Below are positions 1 to 8,715 of a stretch of DNA of 64,000 nucleotides, in pieces. Each line of letters starts with the position of its first letter. Positions within the stretch are counted from its first letter, which is position 1. Source of the DNA: Marinicauda pacifica (lineage in GTDB: Bacteria; Pseudomonadota; Alphaproteobacteria; Caulobacterales; Maricaulaceae); the NCBI RefSeq assembly GCF_004793635.1, contig NZ_SRXV01000001.1:1240501-1304500 (forward strand). Reading direction: 5' to 3'. Both the position numbers and the translations under genes were made by a program. The notes below the pieces were generated by a model. It had not been told where the DNA came from. It searched no databases and worked only from the letters and a program-made list of their open reading frames with translations.

Positions 1-1349
1 ATGATCATCAGGGAGAAGAAGAGTGCGGGGCCGACCTCGGTGGAGGCCTTGGCGACGATGCGCCATCGGTTCTCGCGGGTGAGCGGTTCTCGCTCGATGT
101 GCTTGTGCAGGTTCTCGATCATCACGATCGCCGCATCGACCATCGCGCCGATGGCGATGGCGATACCACCGAGCGACATGATGTTCGCATTGATGCCCTG
201 CGCGTTCATGATCACGATCGCGGCAAGGATGCCGAGGGGCAGGCTCAGCACGATCACCAGCGAGGAGCGCAGGTGGAACAGGAAGATCGCGCAGATCAGG
301 GCGACGACGATGAATTCCTGGATCAGCTTCTTGCCGAGCGAAGTGACCGCGCGCTCGATCAGGTCGGCACGGTTGTAGGTCGTGACGATCTCCACGCCTT
401 CGGGCAGGGAGGCTTCCAGTTCTGACAGGCGTTCCTCGACGCGCCGGATCGTGGCGAGCGCGTTCTCGCCGAAGCGCATGATGACGACGCCCCCGGCGAC
501 CTCGCCCTCGCCATTGAGTTCGCCGATGCCGCGGCGCAGCTCCGGCCCGGCGCGGATCTCGGCCACATCGCCGAGCAGGATCGGCGTGCCGGTGTCTGTG
601 ACGCCGAGCGGGATGGCCTCGAGATCCTCGATGCCGGTGATGTAGCCCGAAGCGCGCACCATGTACTCGGCCTCGGCCATCTCTATGACACGCCCACCGC
701 TCTCCTGATTGCCCCGCTCGATGGCGGTGCGCACCTGGGAGAGCGGGATCGAATAGGCGCGCAGGCGCTCGGGATCGGCGACGACCTGGTACTGGCGCAC
801 CATGCCGCCGATGGCGGCGACCTCCGACACGCCCTCGATCGTCTGCAGCTCGTATTTGAGGAACCAGTCCTGGATCGAGCGCAGTTCGGAAAGGTCGTGC
901 CCGCCGGTGCGGTCGACGAGGGCGTACTGGTAGATCCAGCCCACCCCGGTCGCGTCGGGACCGAGCGCAGTCGTCGCGCTGTCGGGCAAGGTCGGGGCGA
1001 CCTGGGAAAGGTATTCGAGCACGCGCGAGCGGGCCCAGTAGAGGTCGGTCCCGTCCTCGAAGATCACGTAGACGAAGCTGTCGTTGAAGAAGGAATAGCC
1101 GCGCACCGTCACCGCGCCGGGCACGGCGAGCATGGCGGTGGTCAGCGGATAGGTGACCTGGTCCTCCACGACCTGCGGCGCTTGGCCGGGATAGGTCGTC
1201 TTCACGATGACCTGGACGTCGGACAGGTCGGGGAGCGCATCCAGCGGGGTACGCGTGAGCGAATACGCGCCGTAACCGGTCAGGATCGCAGCAAGGAGAA
1301 GGACGATCAGCCGGTTGGCGATCGACCAGCGGATGATGGAGGCGATCAT
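1..1349 (-). CDS. cusA: CusA-type Cu(I)/Ag(I) RND efflux transporter, 3' part outside window
   Basis: This is the inner-membrane proton-driven pump of a tripartite copper/silver exporter. Only the first ~449 codons are in the window. The translated start ([18 protein letters not shown]) is a typical first RND membrane helix. A large periplasmic porter loop follows, then the helix with the signature [18 protein letters not shown], which is the form seen in Cu/Ag pumps (HME4) rather than the DFG form of Zn/Co/Cd pumps. The ATG at 1349 overlaps the cusB stop by one base (TGATG), so translation is coupled. Order cusC-cusB-cusA on the minus strand. Family is certain; metal specificity is inferred from the signature and from the CusF-fused partner. 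Confidence 0.93.
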   Translation of the reverse strand, partial: MIASIIRWSIANRLIVLLLAAILTGYGAYSLTRTPLDALPDLSDVQVIVKTTYPGQAPQVVEDQVTYPLTTAMLAVPGAVTVRGYSFFNDSFVYVIFEDGTDLYWARSRVLEYLSQVAPTLPDSATTALGPDATGVGWIYQYALVDRTGGHDLSELRSIQDWFLKYELQTIEGVSEVAAIGGMVRQYQVVADPERLRAYSIPLSQVRTAIERGNQESGGRVIEMAEAEYMVRASGYITGIEDLEAIPLGVTDTGTPILLGDVAEIRAGPELRRGIGELNGEGEVAGGVVIMRFGENALATIRRVEERLSELEASLPEGVEIVTTYNRADLIERAVTSLGKKLIQEFIVVALICAIFLFHLRSSLVIVLSLPLGILAAIVIMNAQGINANIMSLGGIAIAIGAMVDAAIVMIENLHKHIEREPLTRENRWRIVAKASTEVGPALFFSLMI

Positions 1350-2854
1350 CAGCGATCTCCCTCATTGCCGGCTTCGTCATCGAGCGGGGCGATATCGGTC
1401 ACCATCCAGCTTCCGCCATCGATCTCGACGATCTCGAATTCGACGCGCTCGCCTTCACTGACGGCTTGAAGATCAAGCCCTTCCACGACGTCGAACGACA
1501 TCGTCATCGCCGGCCATCCGATATCCGGTATGGGCTCGTGGTCGAGGCGGATCATCCCGTGACCGGGCATGACCGACGCCACCGTGCCGACGCCCTGTAT
1601 GGCTACCGGTTCGGCGGGCTCCTCCGATTCTTGCCCGTCCTGCGGCGCAGTCATGCGCAGCATCGCGCCCTGCAGGCTCGCCTCGGAATCGATCAGGAAC
1701 TGGGCGGACACCACGACGCGCTCGCCGGGGGCAAGGCCTTCGATGATTTCCACCCGGCCACCGGTCTCGATGCCGGGCACAACGCGAGCCGGACGGTAGC
1801 GCCCCTCGCCCAGCGCAAGGATCACCCGGTCGGACTGACGGGTGCGGATCAGTGCCTCGCGCGGGATGTGGATCACGTTTCGGCGCGGGGCCGCCTCGAT
1901 GGCGACGTTGACATAGCTGTTGGGACGAAGCGTGCGCTCCGGGTTGTCGAAGCGCATGCGCACCGGCACCGATCGGCTGTCGGGATTGACGGTGGGGTAG
2001 ACATATTCCACCTCGCCCTCCCAGACCCGGCCGGGCTGGTCGGGAGTGCGCATCACGACCGCCTGGCCGGGCGACACCGCCTGGACCTCGTCTTCGAACA
2101 GGTCGGCGACGACCCAGACCTGAGACAGGTCGGCGATGGTCATCAGGCGATTGCCGGGCTGGACATGCTGGCCCTCGCGCACGCCGATCTCCAACACCGT
2201 TCCATCCTGGCCGGCGCGCACATCGACGAGCCGGCTCGGCTCGCCGGACCGTGCCACCGCCTCGATCTGGCCTCGCGTCATTCCGAGCGCGATGAGGCGA
2301 GCGCGGGCCGACTGGATCAGCGCTTCACGGCCGAGCCGGCGCGCCTGCAGGAACTCGCTTTGCGCGGTCAGAATGGCCGGCGCATACATGCTGAAGAGAA
2401 GATCGCCGCGCTCCACGACATCGCCGACAGCCGCGACGGGAAGACGCTCGATCCAGCCTCCAGCGCGTACGTCCACGACGCTGGTCAGATCGTCGACCGG
2501 GCGGACATAACCCACGGTTTCGACGCGCCGGGACAGCGCGCCCTGTTCCACTTCTGCGGTGCGCACGCCGATATTGTTGGCCACGGTGGGGTCGATGCGA
2601 ACGACGCCCTCCTCGGCGTCCCCCGCCTCCTCGCCGGCATAGACCGGGACGAGGTCCATGCCCATGGGCGACTGGCCGGGCTGGTCGCGGCGGTAGTCCG
2701 GGTCCATGGGCGCGACCCAGTAGAGGATATCCTGTTCGCCGCCATCGGACGAAGGTGCCTCCCCGCCCGGCGCAAGCCAGAAAACGACCAGGCCCCCGAG
2801 AAGAACACCGCCGGCAAGAAGCCCGGCGCCTGCGATGAAATTACGCATATTCAT
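1349..2854 (-). CDS. cusB: CusB periplasmic adaptor with heavy-metal-binding and CusF-like domains
   Basis: Membrane-fusion protein linking CusA to the outer-membrane channel. Its 501 residues show an N-terminal membrane anchor (about 6-28), a short heavy-metal-binding motif (YWVAPMDP at 45-52 and [11 protein letters not shown] at 62-72), and lipoyl/barrel-sandwich and beta-barrel regions (about 90-390). A C-terminal CusF-like domain (about 415-495) carries GWPAMTMSF at 446-454; CusF binds Cu(I) with the Trp and Met of this motif. The chaperone CusF is a separate protein in E. coli, so here it is fused to the adaptor. The start overlaps the end of cusC by four bases; the stop overlaps cusA by one. 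Confidence 0.93.
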   Translation of the reverse strand: MNMRNFIAGAGLLAGGVLLGGLVVFWLAPGGEAPSSDGGEQDILYWVAPMDPDYRRDQPGQSPMGMDLVPVYAGEEAGDAEEGVVRIDPTVANNIGVRTAEVEQGALSRRVETVGYVRPVDDLTSVVDVRAGGWIERLPVAAVGDVVERGDLLFSMYAPAILTAQSEFLQARRLGREALIQSARARLIALGMTRGQIEAVARSGEPSRLVDVRAGQDGTVLEIGVREGQHVQPGNRLMTIADLSQVWVVADLFEDEVQAVSPGQAVVMRTPDQPGRVWEGEVEYVYPTVNPDSRSVPVRMRFDNPERTLRPNSYVNVAIEAAPRRNVIHIPREALIRTRQSDRVILALGEGRYRPARVVPGIETGGRVEIIEGLAPGERVVVSAQFLIDSEASLQGAMLRMTAPQDGQESEEPAEPVAIQGVGTVASVMPGHGMIRLDHEPIPDIGWPAMTMSFDVVEGLDLQAVSEGERVEFEIVEIDGGSWMVTDIAPLDDEAGNEGDR

Positions 2855-4101
2855 TGGATATCTCCGGCGAGATAGAGGAGGCCGGCCTCGGCCTTGAGGG
2901 CGTCGACGTTCAGGCGCAGAAGCGCGAGTTCGGCGTCAAGAAGGGCAAGTTCGGCGCGCACCAGTTCGGGAAAGTCCGCCTGTCCGTTTTCGTAGGCGGT
3001 CATCACCGCCTCGGCGGTCTCGCGCGCATTGGGAAGGACATTGCGCTCGTACAAGGCGATGGACGCCTCGCGGCTGGAACGGTCGGACAAAAGTCGCTCC
3101 CATTCGCGGCGCAGGTCCAGCAAGAGGGCGCGGCGTTCGAGCTCCTCGGCAGAGCGCGCTTCGCGTGCGCTGGTCACCCCCGCCTCACGCGCATCGCGGT
3201 TGAAGAGCGGGATTTCGACGCTCACCCCGACGCTCGCGAAGTCCGACCGGCTGTCACGTACGCCATATCCGGCATCCACCGACCAGGCCGGTTTGAAGGC
3301 CTGGCGGGCCAGATCGATCTCGCGCTCGCCGGCGCGGATCTCCGCGTCCTGAACGGCGACCGAAGGATGCCGGGCAAACACGGCTTCGATGGCCTCGGCC
3401 TGCGGCAGGGCGGGCAGGTGCGGAAGTCTGCCGGCCAAGGGGCGGTGTGCGGCTTCACCGAGATAGCGGGCCAGCCGTGTACGCGCATGGTGGGCGAACC
3501 GCTCGATGTCGACCAGCCGGGTATCGAGAACCGCGGTTTCCAGGTCGACGCGGATCACGTCGGCCGCGTTCGACCGGCCGGTGGCGAAGGTCGCGAGCGC
3601 GATCTCGCCGAGCTGGCGCAGCTCGTCGCGGCGCTGGCTTGTGAGTTGTCCGGCCTGTTCCCAGTAAAAGGCGTCGAGCCAGCTCTCTCGAACCTCGCGC
3701 CGGATCTCGCTTTGCCGCAGAACGCCGCGAGCCTCGGCACCGTCGGCCTGCGCAGCGCGGCGGGCCTGGCGAAGTTCGCCGGTCTCGCCGCGCAGGAAAC
3801 TCTGGCGTACCCGCACCTCGCCCTGCGTCATCGCCTCGCGGTTCAGGTCGAAATCGTCGAGCCGCATATTGTTGGCGGCGATCCGGATCGAGGGATCGGG
3901 TCGGGAATTCTCCGACTCGCCGAGCGCTTCGAGCGAGGCCGAGCGTTGCCGCCAGGCGAGCACGCCCGGTTCCTCGCTTCGTTCGGAAATGAGGACCGCC
4001 TCGGCGAGGCTCAGCGGCGCGCCCGGTTGGGGGCCGTGCTGAGCGCCTGCCGACGCAGTCGCTACGGCTGCAAGCGCCGCCGCAAAAATTGGGAATTTCA
4101 C
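2851..4101 (-). CDS. cusC: CusC-like TolC-family outer-membrane efflux channel
   Basis: Outer-membrane channel of the Cus pump. It has a signal peptide (VKFPIFAAALAAVATASA) followed by two long helical repeats rich in Ala/Glu/Arg, as in TolC proteins, and about 416 residues in total. I chose the GTG at 4101 because GGAG lies eight bases upstream; an ATG six codons earlier (4119) has no such site and would put charged residues before the signal peptide. First gene of the cusCBA operon, with a four-base overlap with cusB. Substrate specificity is set by the partners, not by this protein. Confidence 0.88.
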   Translation of the reverse strand: MKFPIFAAALAAVATASAGAQHGPQPGAPLSLAEAVLISERSEEPGVLAWRQRSASLEALGESENSRPDPSIRIAANNMRLDDFDLNREAMTQGEVRVRQSFLRGETGELRQARRAAQADGAEARGVLRQSEIRREVRESWLDAFYWEQAGQLTSQRRDELRQLGEIALATFATGRSNAADVIRVDLETAVLDTRLVDIERFAHHARTRLARYLGEAAHRPLAGRLPHLPALPQAEAIEAVFARHPSVAVQDAEIRAGEREIDLARQAFKPAWSVDAGYGVRDSRSDFASVGVSVEIPLFNRDAREAGVTSAREARSAEELERRALLLDLRREWERLLSDRSSREASIALYERNVLPNARETAEAVMTAYENGQADFPELVRAELALLDAELALLRLNVDALKAEAGLLYLAGDIQ

Positions 4102-4170
4102 TGGGATGTCTCCACGCATTCGCTTTTCGCAAAACGGCTCCGGTCGTCAGACCGCAACCGGCTCGAAAAG

Positions 4171-4542
4171 CTAGGCGCGCGGAGGTCGTTTCAGCCCGTC
4201 GACCGAGGCTGACGCATGCGGGGAGGTGTAGCGGGCTGCCCCGTGATCCAGAGGAATCGCAAGGGCGGCGTCCTCGCCACCCGATGTCAGAATGGCGGTT
4301 GCGGGCGCACAGGAGATCATCATCGTGCAGCTCGCCTCGTCACAGATATGGTCAGCACCGGCACCCATGGAGGCGGCCTGCTCTTCCATCTCTGCGGACA
4401 TGGCGTCCATGCAGCACGCTTCGTCATGATGGGCCGGGCCGCAGGCCTCCGGCTCATGTCCGACCTGCGCGAGCGCGGGCGAGGACAGGACCAGGGCGAG
4501 CGAAATCACCGCCAGCGCAAATGCGGCGATGCTCGATCTCAC
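4171..4542 (-). CDS. Small secreted His/Cys/Met-containing protein upstream of cusCBA
   Basis: Unnamed periplasmic protein of about 123 residues, 69 bases upstream of cusC on the same strand. A GTG at 4542 gives a clean signal peptide (RSSIAAFALAVISLALVL, cleavage near SSPALA). An ATG at 4599 would add 19 hydrophilic residues. The mature part has HEPEACGPAHHDEACCMDAM, further Met/Cys/His residues (CDEASCTMMISC) and the tail GLKRPPRA. This suggests metal binding in the periplasm before export. A protein of the same build sits before the czc operon (30947-31306). I cannot assign a family; CopL/DUF2946-like proteins are an alternative comparison. Confidence 0.6.
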   Translation of the reverse strand: MRSSIAAFALAVISLALVLSSPALAQVGHEPEACGPAHHDEACCMDAMSAEMEEQAASMGAGADHICDEASCTMMISCAPATAILTSGGEDAALAIPLDHGAARYTSPHASASVDGLKRPPRA

Positions 4543-4603
4543 ATTAATCCATGCGACATGCGTCAAAGCACTGTCCTGATCGCGGTTGCGGCTCGTCACC
4601 CAA

Positions 4604-4633
4604 TATATAGCGCGCTGTCAGCGTTAAATGAAG
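4604..4633 (-). promoter_or_regulatory. Possible sigma70-type promoter of the small protein/cusCBA unit
   Basis: On the minus strand CTTCAT (4633-4628) and TATATA (4609-4604) are 18 bases apart, upstream of the small secreted protein gene. The -10 is good, the -35 weak. I see no clear operator dyad. Confidence 0.3.
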
Positions 4634-4670
4634 TGCTGCTACCTGTTTTCGCGACGGCAATCGACCTTGG

Positions 4671-5117
4671 CTACTCCCCGCCGCCGGCGTTGGCGGAGCC
4701 TTCCATCATCTCCTGGCGCGCCATCATCTGCTCCATCATGTCCTGCATCATCGACATGCGTTGACTGCAACGCTCCATCATGTCTCCGTGATCGCAGTGG
4801 TCCATCATGGCGCCCATGCGGCTCTGCATCAGCTCGCGATGCTCGGCCATCAAGCGACGGCGTTCTTCGGGATCGTCGGTATTGCGTGCCTCGTCCATCA
4901 GGCTACGCATGCGCGTCATGTGCTCGTGGTGACCGGTCATGTCCATTTCGCCCATCATCATGGGCCGATGTGCGCCGCGATCGCCATGGGAGCTCTGTGT
5001 CGTGCTCTCCGCGCCGTGGTGCGCGCCATGATCCCCATCGGCATCGGGTTGCTGGCCGAATGCGGCTCCGCCAAGCAGGGCGGAGGCGGCGATGGCAGTT
5101 ATCCAAATCTGTTTCAT
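4671..5117 (-). CDS. Met/His-rich periplasmic protein, probable copper-binding
   Basis: A 148-residue secreted protein. Signal peptide MKQIWITAIAASALLGGAAF; the mature part is extremely rich in Met and His: GDHGAHHG, HRPMMMGEMDMTGHHEHM, then a helical stretch ending MMQDMMEQMMARQEMMEG. Such Met-rich clusters bind Cu(I) in periplasmic copper proteins, so copper sequestration is a fair inference. The ATG at 5117 is preceded by AGGAG with an eight-base spacer; an ATG at 5150 lacks one. It lies between the Cus unit and an acyltransferase gene, all on the minus strand. No named family recognised. Confidence 0.7.
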   Translation of the reverse strand: MKQIWITAIAASALLGGAAFGQQPDADGDHGAHHGAESTTQSSHGDRGAHRPMMMGEMDMTGHHEHMTRMRSLMDEARNTDDPEERRRLMAEHRELMQSRMGAMMDHCDHGDMMERCSQRMSMMQDMMEQMMARQEMMEGSANAGGGE

Positions 5118-5144
5118 CGGATCGTCTCCTGTCGAGATCGCTTG

Positions 5145-5168
5145 CTTCAAACTCAGTACGCACTGAAG
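5145..5168. promoter_or_regulatory. Inverted repeat upstream of Met/His-rich gene
   Basis: CTTCA...TGAAG outer arms and CAGT-ACGC-ACTG inner arms form a dyad just before the ribosome-binding site of the Met/His-rich protein gene. It could be an operator for a MerR-type or two-component copper regulator. No regulator can be named from the sequence. Confidence 0.3.
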
Positions 5169-5179
5169 CCGTCATTCCC

Positions 5180-6265
5180 TCACCGGATGCGGTGCATCAG
5201 CTTGAAAATTGTTCTGGGCTCGCGCAGCAGCGCGCCGAGTAGCGATTTCTGGCCAAGGCTCGGCTTTTCTATCCAATACCAGGAGATCGCGGCGATCGCC
5301 GCGGTGGCAGGGATCGTGAAGGCCCCAACGGTCCAGGGGTCCGCTTCGGGCTCGGCAAGCAGCACGAGCTGCATGATCGGATAGTGCCAGATATAGATGC
5401 CATACGACCAATCTGGGACGGCGCTCCATGTCGGCGCCCCGCCGAACCGCGCGAACGCTACCCAGAAAAGGAGCGAGCCGATCGCGAGGTTGAGAAAGAG
5501 TTCGGCGAGAGGCGCCTCCCCCAGGAACAGCCAAAGCGGAAGGGCCGCGATCGCGGCCCATGGCAGAACAGGAAGCCGCTCGCGCCACAAATATACGACC
5601 ATGCCCAAAGTGAAAGCCGCCGACAGGCGCGCCGCGCTCGTAAACAGGGCCGGAGCCTCTGGCCAGGTTGTCTGGATGAGCAGATACGCAAGATTGGCGA
5701 TCGCGAAGTATACGAGCGCGGCGACACGGCCCCAGGGAAGAGGCGTGAAGAACAACAGGGCGGCGGCGATATAGGCGATAACCTCATAACGCAGCGTCCA
5801 GAGCGTGGCCGAGAACTCACCCCGCCAGGGATGATCCGGGAAGATGCCGGCCGGACCTTGCGATGTGTCGAGAAATGCCAACACCTGGAACGGGTACGTC
5901 CAGGTCTGCGGAGCCGTCCAGTAGGCTGCCTGAGACAGGCCGGTCGCTACAGGGCCAACAAAAAACACCGCGATCGCTGAAAGAAATACCAGAGCCGGCA
6001 TGAGGCGCAGAATGCGCGACGCCGCATAGGTGAAGGGATCCGCGCGATGCTCGAGGCTGTTGGCAATCAGGAACCCGGATAGAACGAAGAAGCCGTTCAC
6101 CGCGGCATAGCTTATGGACCATGCGTTGATCGCCATAGGTGGTGGAGGAAGTGGTCCTTGCGTCACGATCACCGCGTGCTCAAGGAGCACGGCACTTGCG
6201 AGAGCAAGACGGATCAGGGTGAAGCGATTGTCCCGCCCGGTGAAAGCCGCACCGATCGTTCTCAA
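5180..6265 (-). CDS. Acyltransferase family 3 (OafA/YrhL-like) membrane protein
   Basis: Integral membrane O-acyltransferase of 361 residues. The N-terminal part has the family pattern (FTLIRLALASAVLLEHAV, with the conserved His in the first helix) and a second helix ending in FFVLSGFLIANS, then about ten hydrophobic segments. These enzymes acylate sugars of LPS, capsule or other surface glycans. It follows the Met/His-rich gene's upstream side on the same strand. A role in metal tolerance through envelope change is only a guess. It has no SGNH domain. Confidence 0.85.
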   Translation of the reverse strand: MRTIGAAFTGRDNRFTLIRLALASAVLLEHAVIVTQGPLPPPPMAINAWSISYAAVNGFFVLSGFLIANSLEHRADPFTYAASRILRLMPALVFLSAIAVFFVGPVATGLSQAAYWTAPQTWTYPFQVLAFLDTSQGPAGIFPDHPWRGEFSATLWTLRYEVIAYIAAALLFFTPLPWGRVAALVYFAIANLAYLLIQTTWPEAPALFTSAARLSAAFTLGMVVYLWRERLPVLPWAAIAALPLWLFLGEAPLAELFLNLAIGSLLFWVAFARFGGAPTWSAVPDWSYGIYIWHYPIMQLVLLAEPEADPWTVGAFTIPATAAIAAISWYWIEKPSLGQKSLLGALLREPRTIFKLMHRIR

Positions 6266-6423
6266 GGAATGCCCCCCGCAAATCCGGTTACCGACCGACT
6301 ACGCGCACGGCGCCCGGTTCCCTCACGGCCTCATGTCAAACCGAGGGATTTCCTGCGCCGGATCGTATCCGGGTCGTGGCTGTCACTGATCATGGCAGAT
6401 CGAATCTGGATGGAGATTTCGAA

Positions 6424-6699
6424 ATGAAGGATACCGACCTCGCGAAACCGTTGAGCATGAAGGTAACAGGCCTCTCACTGTCGGCCTTCCTCCTGGTGAC
6501 CTACCTGCTTTGTATTGGCTTCGGGCTCGTCATGCCGGAGCGCTTTCATATGCACGAAGCGTGGGCGCCCTTGCTTCCCGGCTTTGAATGGCTGACCTGG
6601 ACCGGTTTCTTCTTCGGCGCAGCCGGCGCCTATCTCTATGGCTGGTATATCGCGGTCGTGTTTGTTCCACTCTGGCGCTTTTTCTCAAGGCGCACTTAG
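6424..6699 (+). CDS. DUF5676-type two-helix membrane protein
   Basis: A 91-residue membrane protein with two hydrophobic segments (about 15-35 and 52-82) separated by a short loop with HMHEAWAPLLPGF. The build and the motif LTWTGFFFGAAGAYLYGWY match DUF5676 proteins, which are common beside copper and mercury resistance genes; the function is unknown. The ATG at 6424 follows GGAG with a suitable spacer. It stands alone on the plus strand, divergent from the acyltransferase at 5180-6265. Confidence 0.7.
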   Translation: MKDTDLAKPLSMKVTGLSLSAFLLVTYLLCIGFGLVMPERFHMHEAWAPLLPGFEWLTWTGFFFGAAGAYLYGWYIAVVFVPLWRFFSRRT

Positions 6700-7035
6700 G
6701 CGCGGTTGACTAGGTAGTTCATCTTTGTGGTTGCTACCGCGGGAGGCATTGAAAAATGCTCGCCCCTGGTCCGTCATTAATCGTCTTTCCGAGACCGCCC
6801 ACCAAAAAATGCGTTTCTGAACCATGCTTCGACCGCATTAAGAATCCGCGGCGTCAATAGCCGACAATGAGCCTGCGAATTCATCGCCTTTCCGAGGGCA
6901 CAGAAGAATGTGTCGGCACGCCATCTCAATCCTGAGGCCCGACGCGCATTGGCTCCGATGGCCCAAGATTTGCTGGAAGCCCATCATATACCGTCCGCTC
7001 GGGACGATATGCGCCACCAAGGGACATGATCGGCT
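6700..7035. other. Intergenic stretch without a recognised gene
   Basis: About 335 bases of lower-GC sequence between the DUF5676 gene and the next acyltransferase. I find no convincing reading frame, tRNA, strong hairpin with a U-run or repeat. Confidence 0.5.
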
Positions 7036-8142
7036 TTGCGTAACTCTCGCGACCCATCCATCGATACCCTGCGGGGCCTAGCCTGCCTGCTGCTTGTCGC
7101 GCTGCACGTGATCGGAGAGGCGCCCAGTCAAGGGCTCCGGGTCCTCGACGATCACCCATTAGCGCTTTTCGCACAGCTCTTCTTTCACCTTCGCATGCCA
7201 CTCTTTGCAATGTTGTCCGGCTTTGTCTATGCGGCGCGGCCGGTACAGCCGGGCCAAGTAGGCACATTCACACGGGGAAAGGCGCGCCGTTTGGTCGCTC
7301 CGTTCGTATTCGCTGCAACGACATTCGCCCTGATCATGACGGTAACGAGCGGGTCCTGGGCCATCGAGCCGGCACGCTTCTGGACAATTTATCTTCAGCC
7401 CTATGCTCAGTTCTGGTTCCTGCAGGCTCTGATCTTGATCTTTTGCGCCGTCGCATTCGTCGACCTCGCTTTGCCGCGTCGGCCTCAAACAGCAGCCTTC
7501 GTTTTCCTGGCGGTGAGCGCGTCGGCCTTCCTCTCGCCGCTGGGGCGCGGGGTGGAGTGGATGTCGCTGGACCGAGCCATCTATCTCGCGCCGTTCTTCG
7601 GTTTCGGACTGATTATGGCCCGGCTGGAATCGCCTTCGGTAAGGCGCGTCGCGCTTGTCGGCGTAGCGCTCGCACTTGTGCTGTTTGCATTTCACGCCCT
7701 AACGGTCTTTGCCGGACCGGATCGCGATATTGCCCGGCGAACGGGTCTGGCACTGGGCCTCGGTCTCACGCTCAGCGGCACGCTACTCGCCTTTCGCTTC
7801 ACCATTCGTCCGTTTGCCCGGATCGGGACCTATTCGTTCAGCATCTATCTCTACCACCTGTTCGCAGTGATGAGCCTGCAGCTAGCTTATCAGCTGCTTA
7901 CCCGGCCCGATCCGTATATTGGCCTCGCGCTTGGCTTGGCTGCCGGCATAGCGATACCGATTCTACTGCACGAAATTGTGCTACGCCTCGGCGGAGGCGC
8001 GTCCTTCATGCTGCTGGGATTGCGTTCTGCAAGTTGGAGAGAGAAGCAGGGGGCTGCCGCCGCGATTGAACCTCCGTCGAGCAAATCGCAGGGATTCTCG
8101 GTGGAGAAGCCTCCAACCACAAAACCTATGATATCGTGGTGA
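7036..8142 (+). CDS. Acyltransferase family 3 membrane protein
   Basis: A second O-acyltransferase of the OafA type, 368 residues, starting at a TTG (RNSRDPSIDTLRGLACLLL). The SIDTLRGLACLLLVALHVI start with the conserved Arg and His, the FFHLRMPLFAMLSGFVYA second helix and about ten hydrophobic segments are typical. It resembles the 5180-6265 protein only at family level. The end, after residue ~335, is hydrophilic and variable. Alone on the plus strand, followed by an IS relic. Substrate unknown. Confidence 0.82.
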   Translation: MRNSRDPSIDTLRGLACLLLVALHVIGEAPSQGLRVLDDHPLALFAQLFFHLRMPLFAMLSGFVYAARPVQPGQVGTFTRGKARRLVAPFVFAATTFALIMTVTSGSWAIEPARFWTIYLQPYAQFWFLQALILIFCAVAFVDLALPRRPQTAAFVFLAVSASAFLSPLGRGVEWMSLDRAIYLAPFFGFGLIMARLESPSVRRVALVGVALALVLFAFHALTVFAGPDRDIARRTGLALGLGLTLSGTLLAFRFTIRPFARIGTYSFSIYLYHLFAVMSLQLAYQLLTRPDPYIGLALGLAAGIAIPILLHEIVLRLGGGASFMLLGLRSASWREKQGAAAAIEPPSSKSQGFSVEKPPTTKPMISW

Positions 8143-8194
8143 AGTAGCTTTAAAATCCGATCCCAGGGGTGAGGCGGTCGCGCAGCGAACGGAG

Positions 8195-8690
8195 CCGATT
8201 ATGGCGGGATTGTTCTGTCTTGATGACGATCAATGGCCGGCGGTCCGGCCGCACCTTTCCACGCGTAAGTGACCCGGCGGGTAATCTCGCGCATCTTCCA
8301 TGTCCTCAAATCGGGTTGCCTGTGGTGTGATTGCCCCGCCCGAGTACGGGCAGTAGACAACCATCTACAACCGCTTCGACCGATGGTCCCGGCGCCGCTT
8401 CTGGACAGGCCTTCTTGCAGTGCTGGCCTCCAGTGGCACATTGCGGAAAAGGGGGGGCGAAAAATTAGGCGATCGCGCCATCGCGGGGCGGTCAGACCTC
8501 CAAGATCCATGCACTCACCGACACGCTAGGCCGGCCCTACGCGCTCGTACTTACCGTCGGCAACGTGCCGGACACCCGAGCCACACCCGCCCTGATCTCA
8601 TACGCCGGCTTGCCCGCCCATCTCAGCCACATTCCTGTTGGCTGTCGCGCCTGGCGACCCTCATTGCCTACTGGCAATGAATGAGGAGCC
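8195..8690 (+). pseudogene. IS5-family (IS427-like) transposase remnant
   Basis: Pieces of an IS5-family transposase can be read in different frames. DDDQWPAVRPHL lies near 8222, RVISRIFHVLKSGC near 8280-8320, then after a shift TTIYNRFDRWSRRRFW near 8355-8405, and RGGQTSKIHALTD...GRPYALVLTVGN near 8480-8570. An in-frame TAG interrupts the second piece. The C-terminal half with the last catalytic residue is missing. I could not fix the terminal inverted repeats. It is a dead relic, not an active element, and supports past transposition in the metal block. Confidence 0.75.
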
Positions 8691-8715
8691 TAAGTCAGAT
8701 GCTTAGTGGGTCTGC

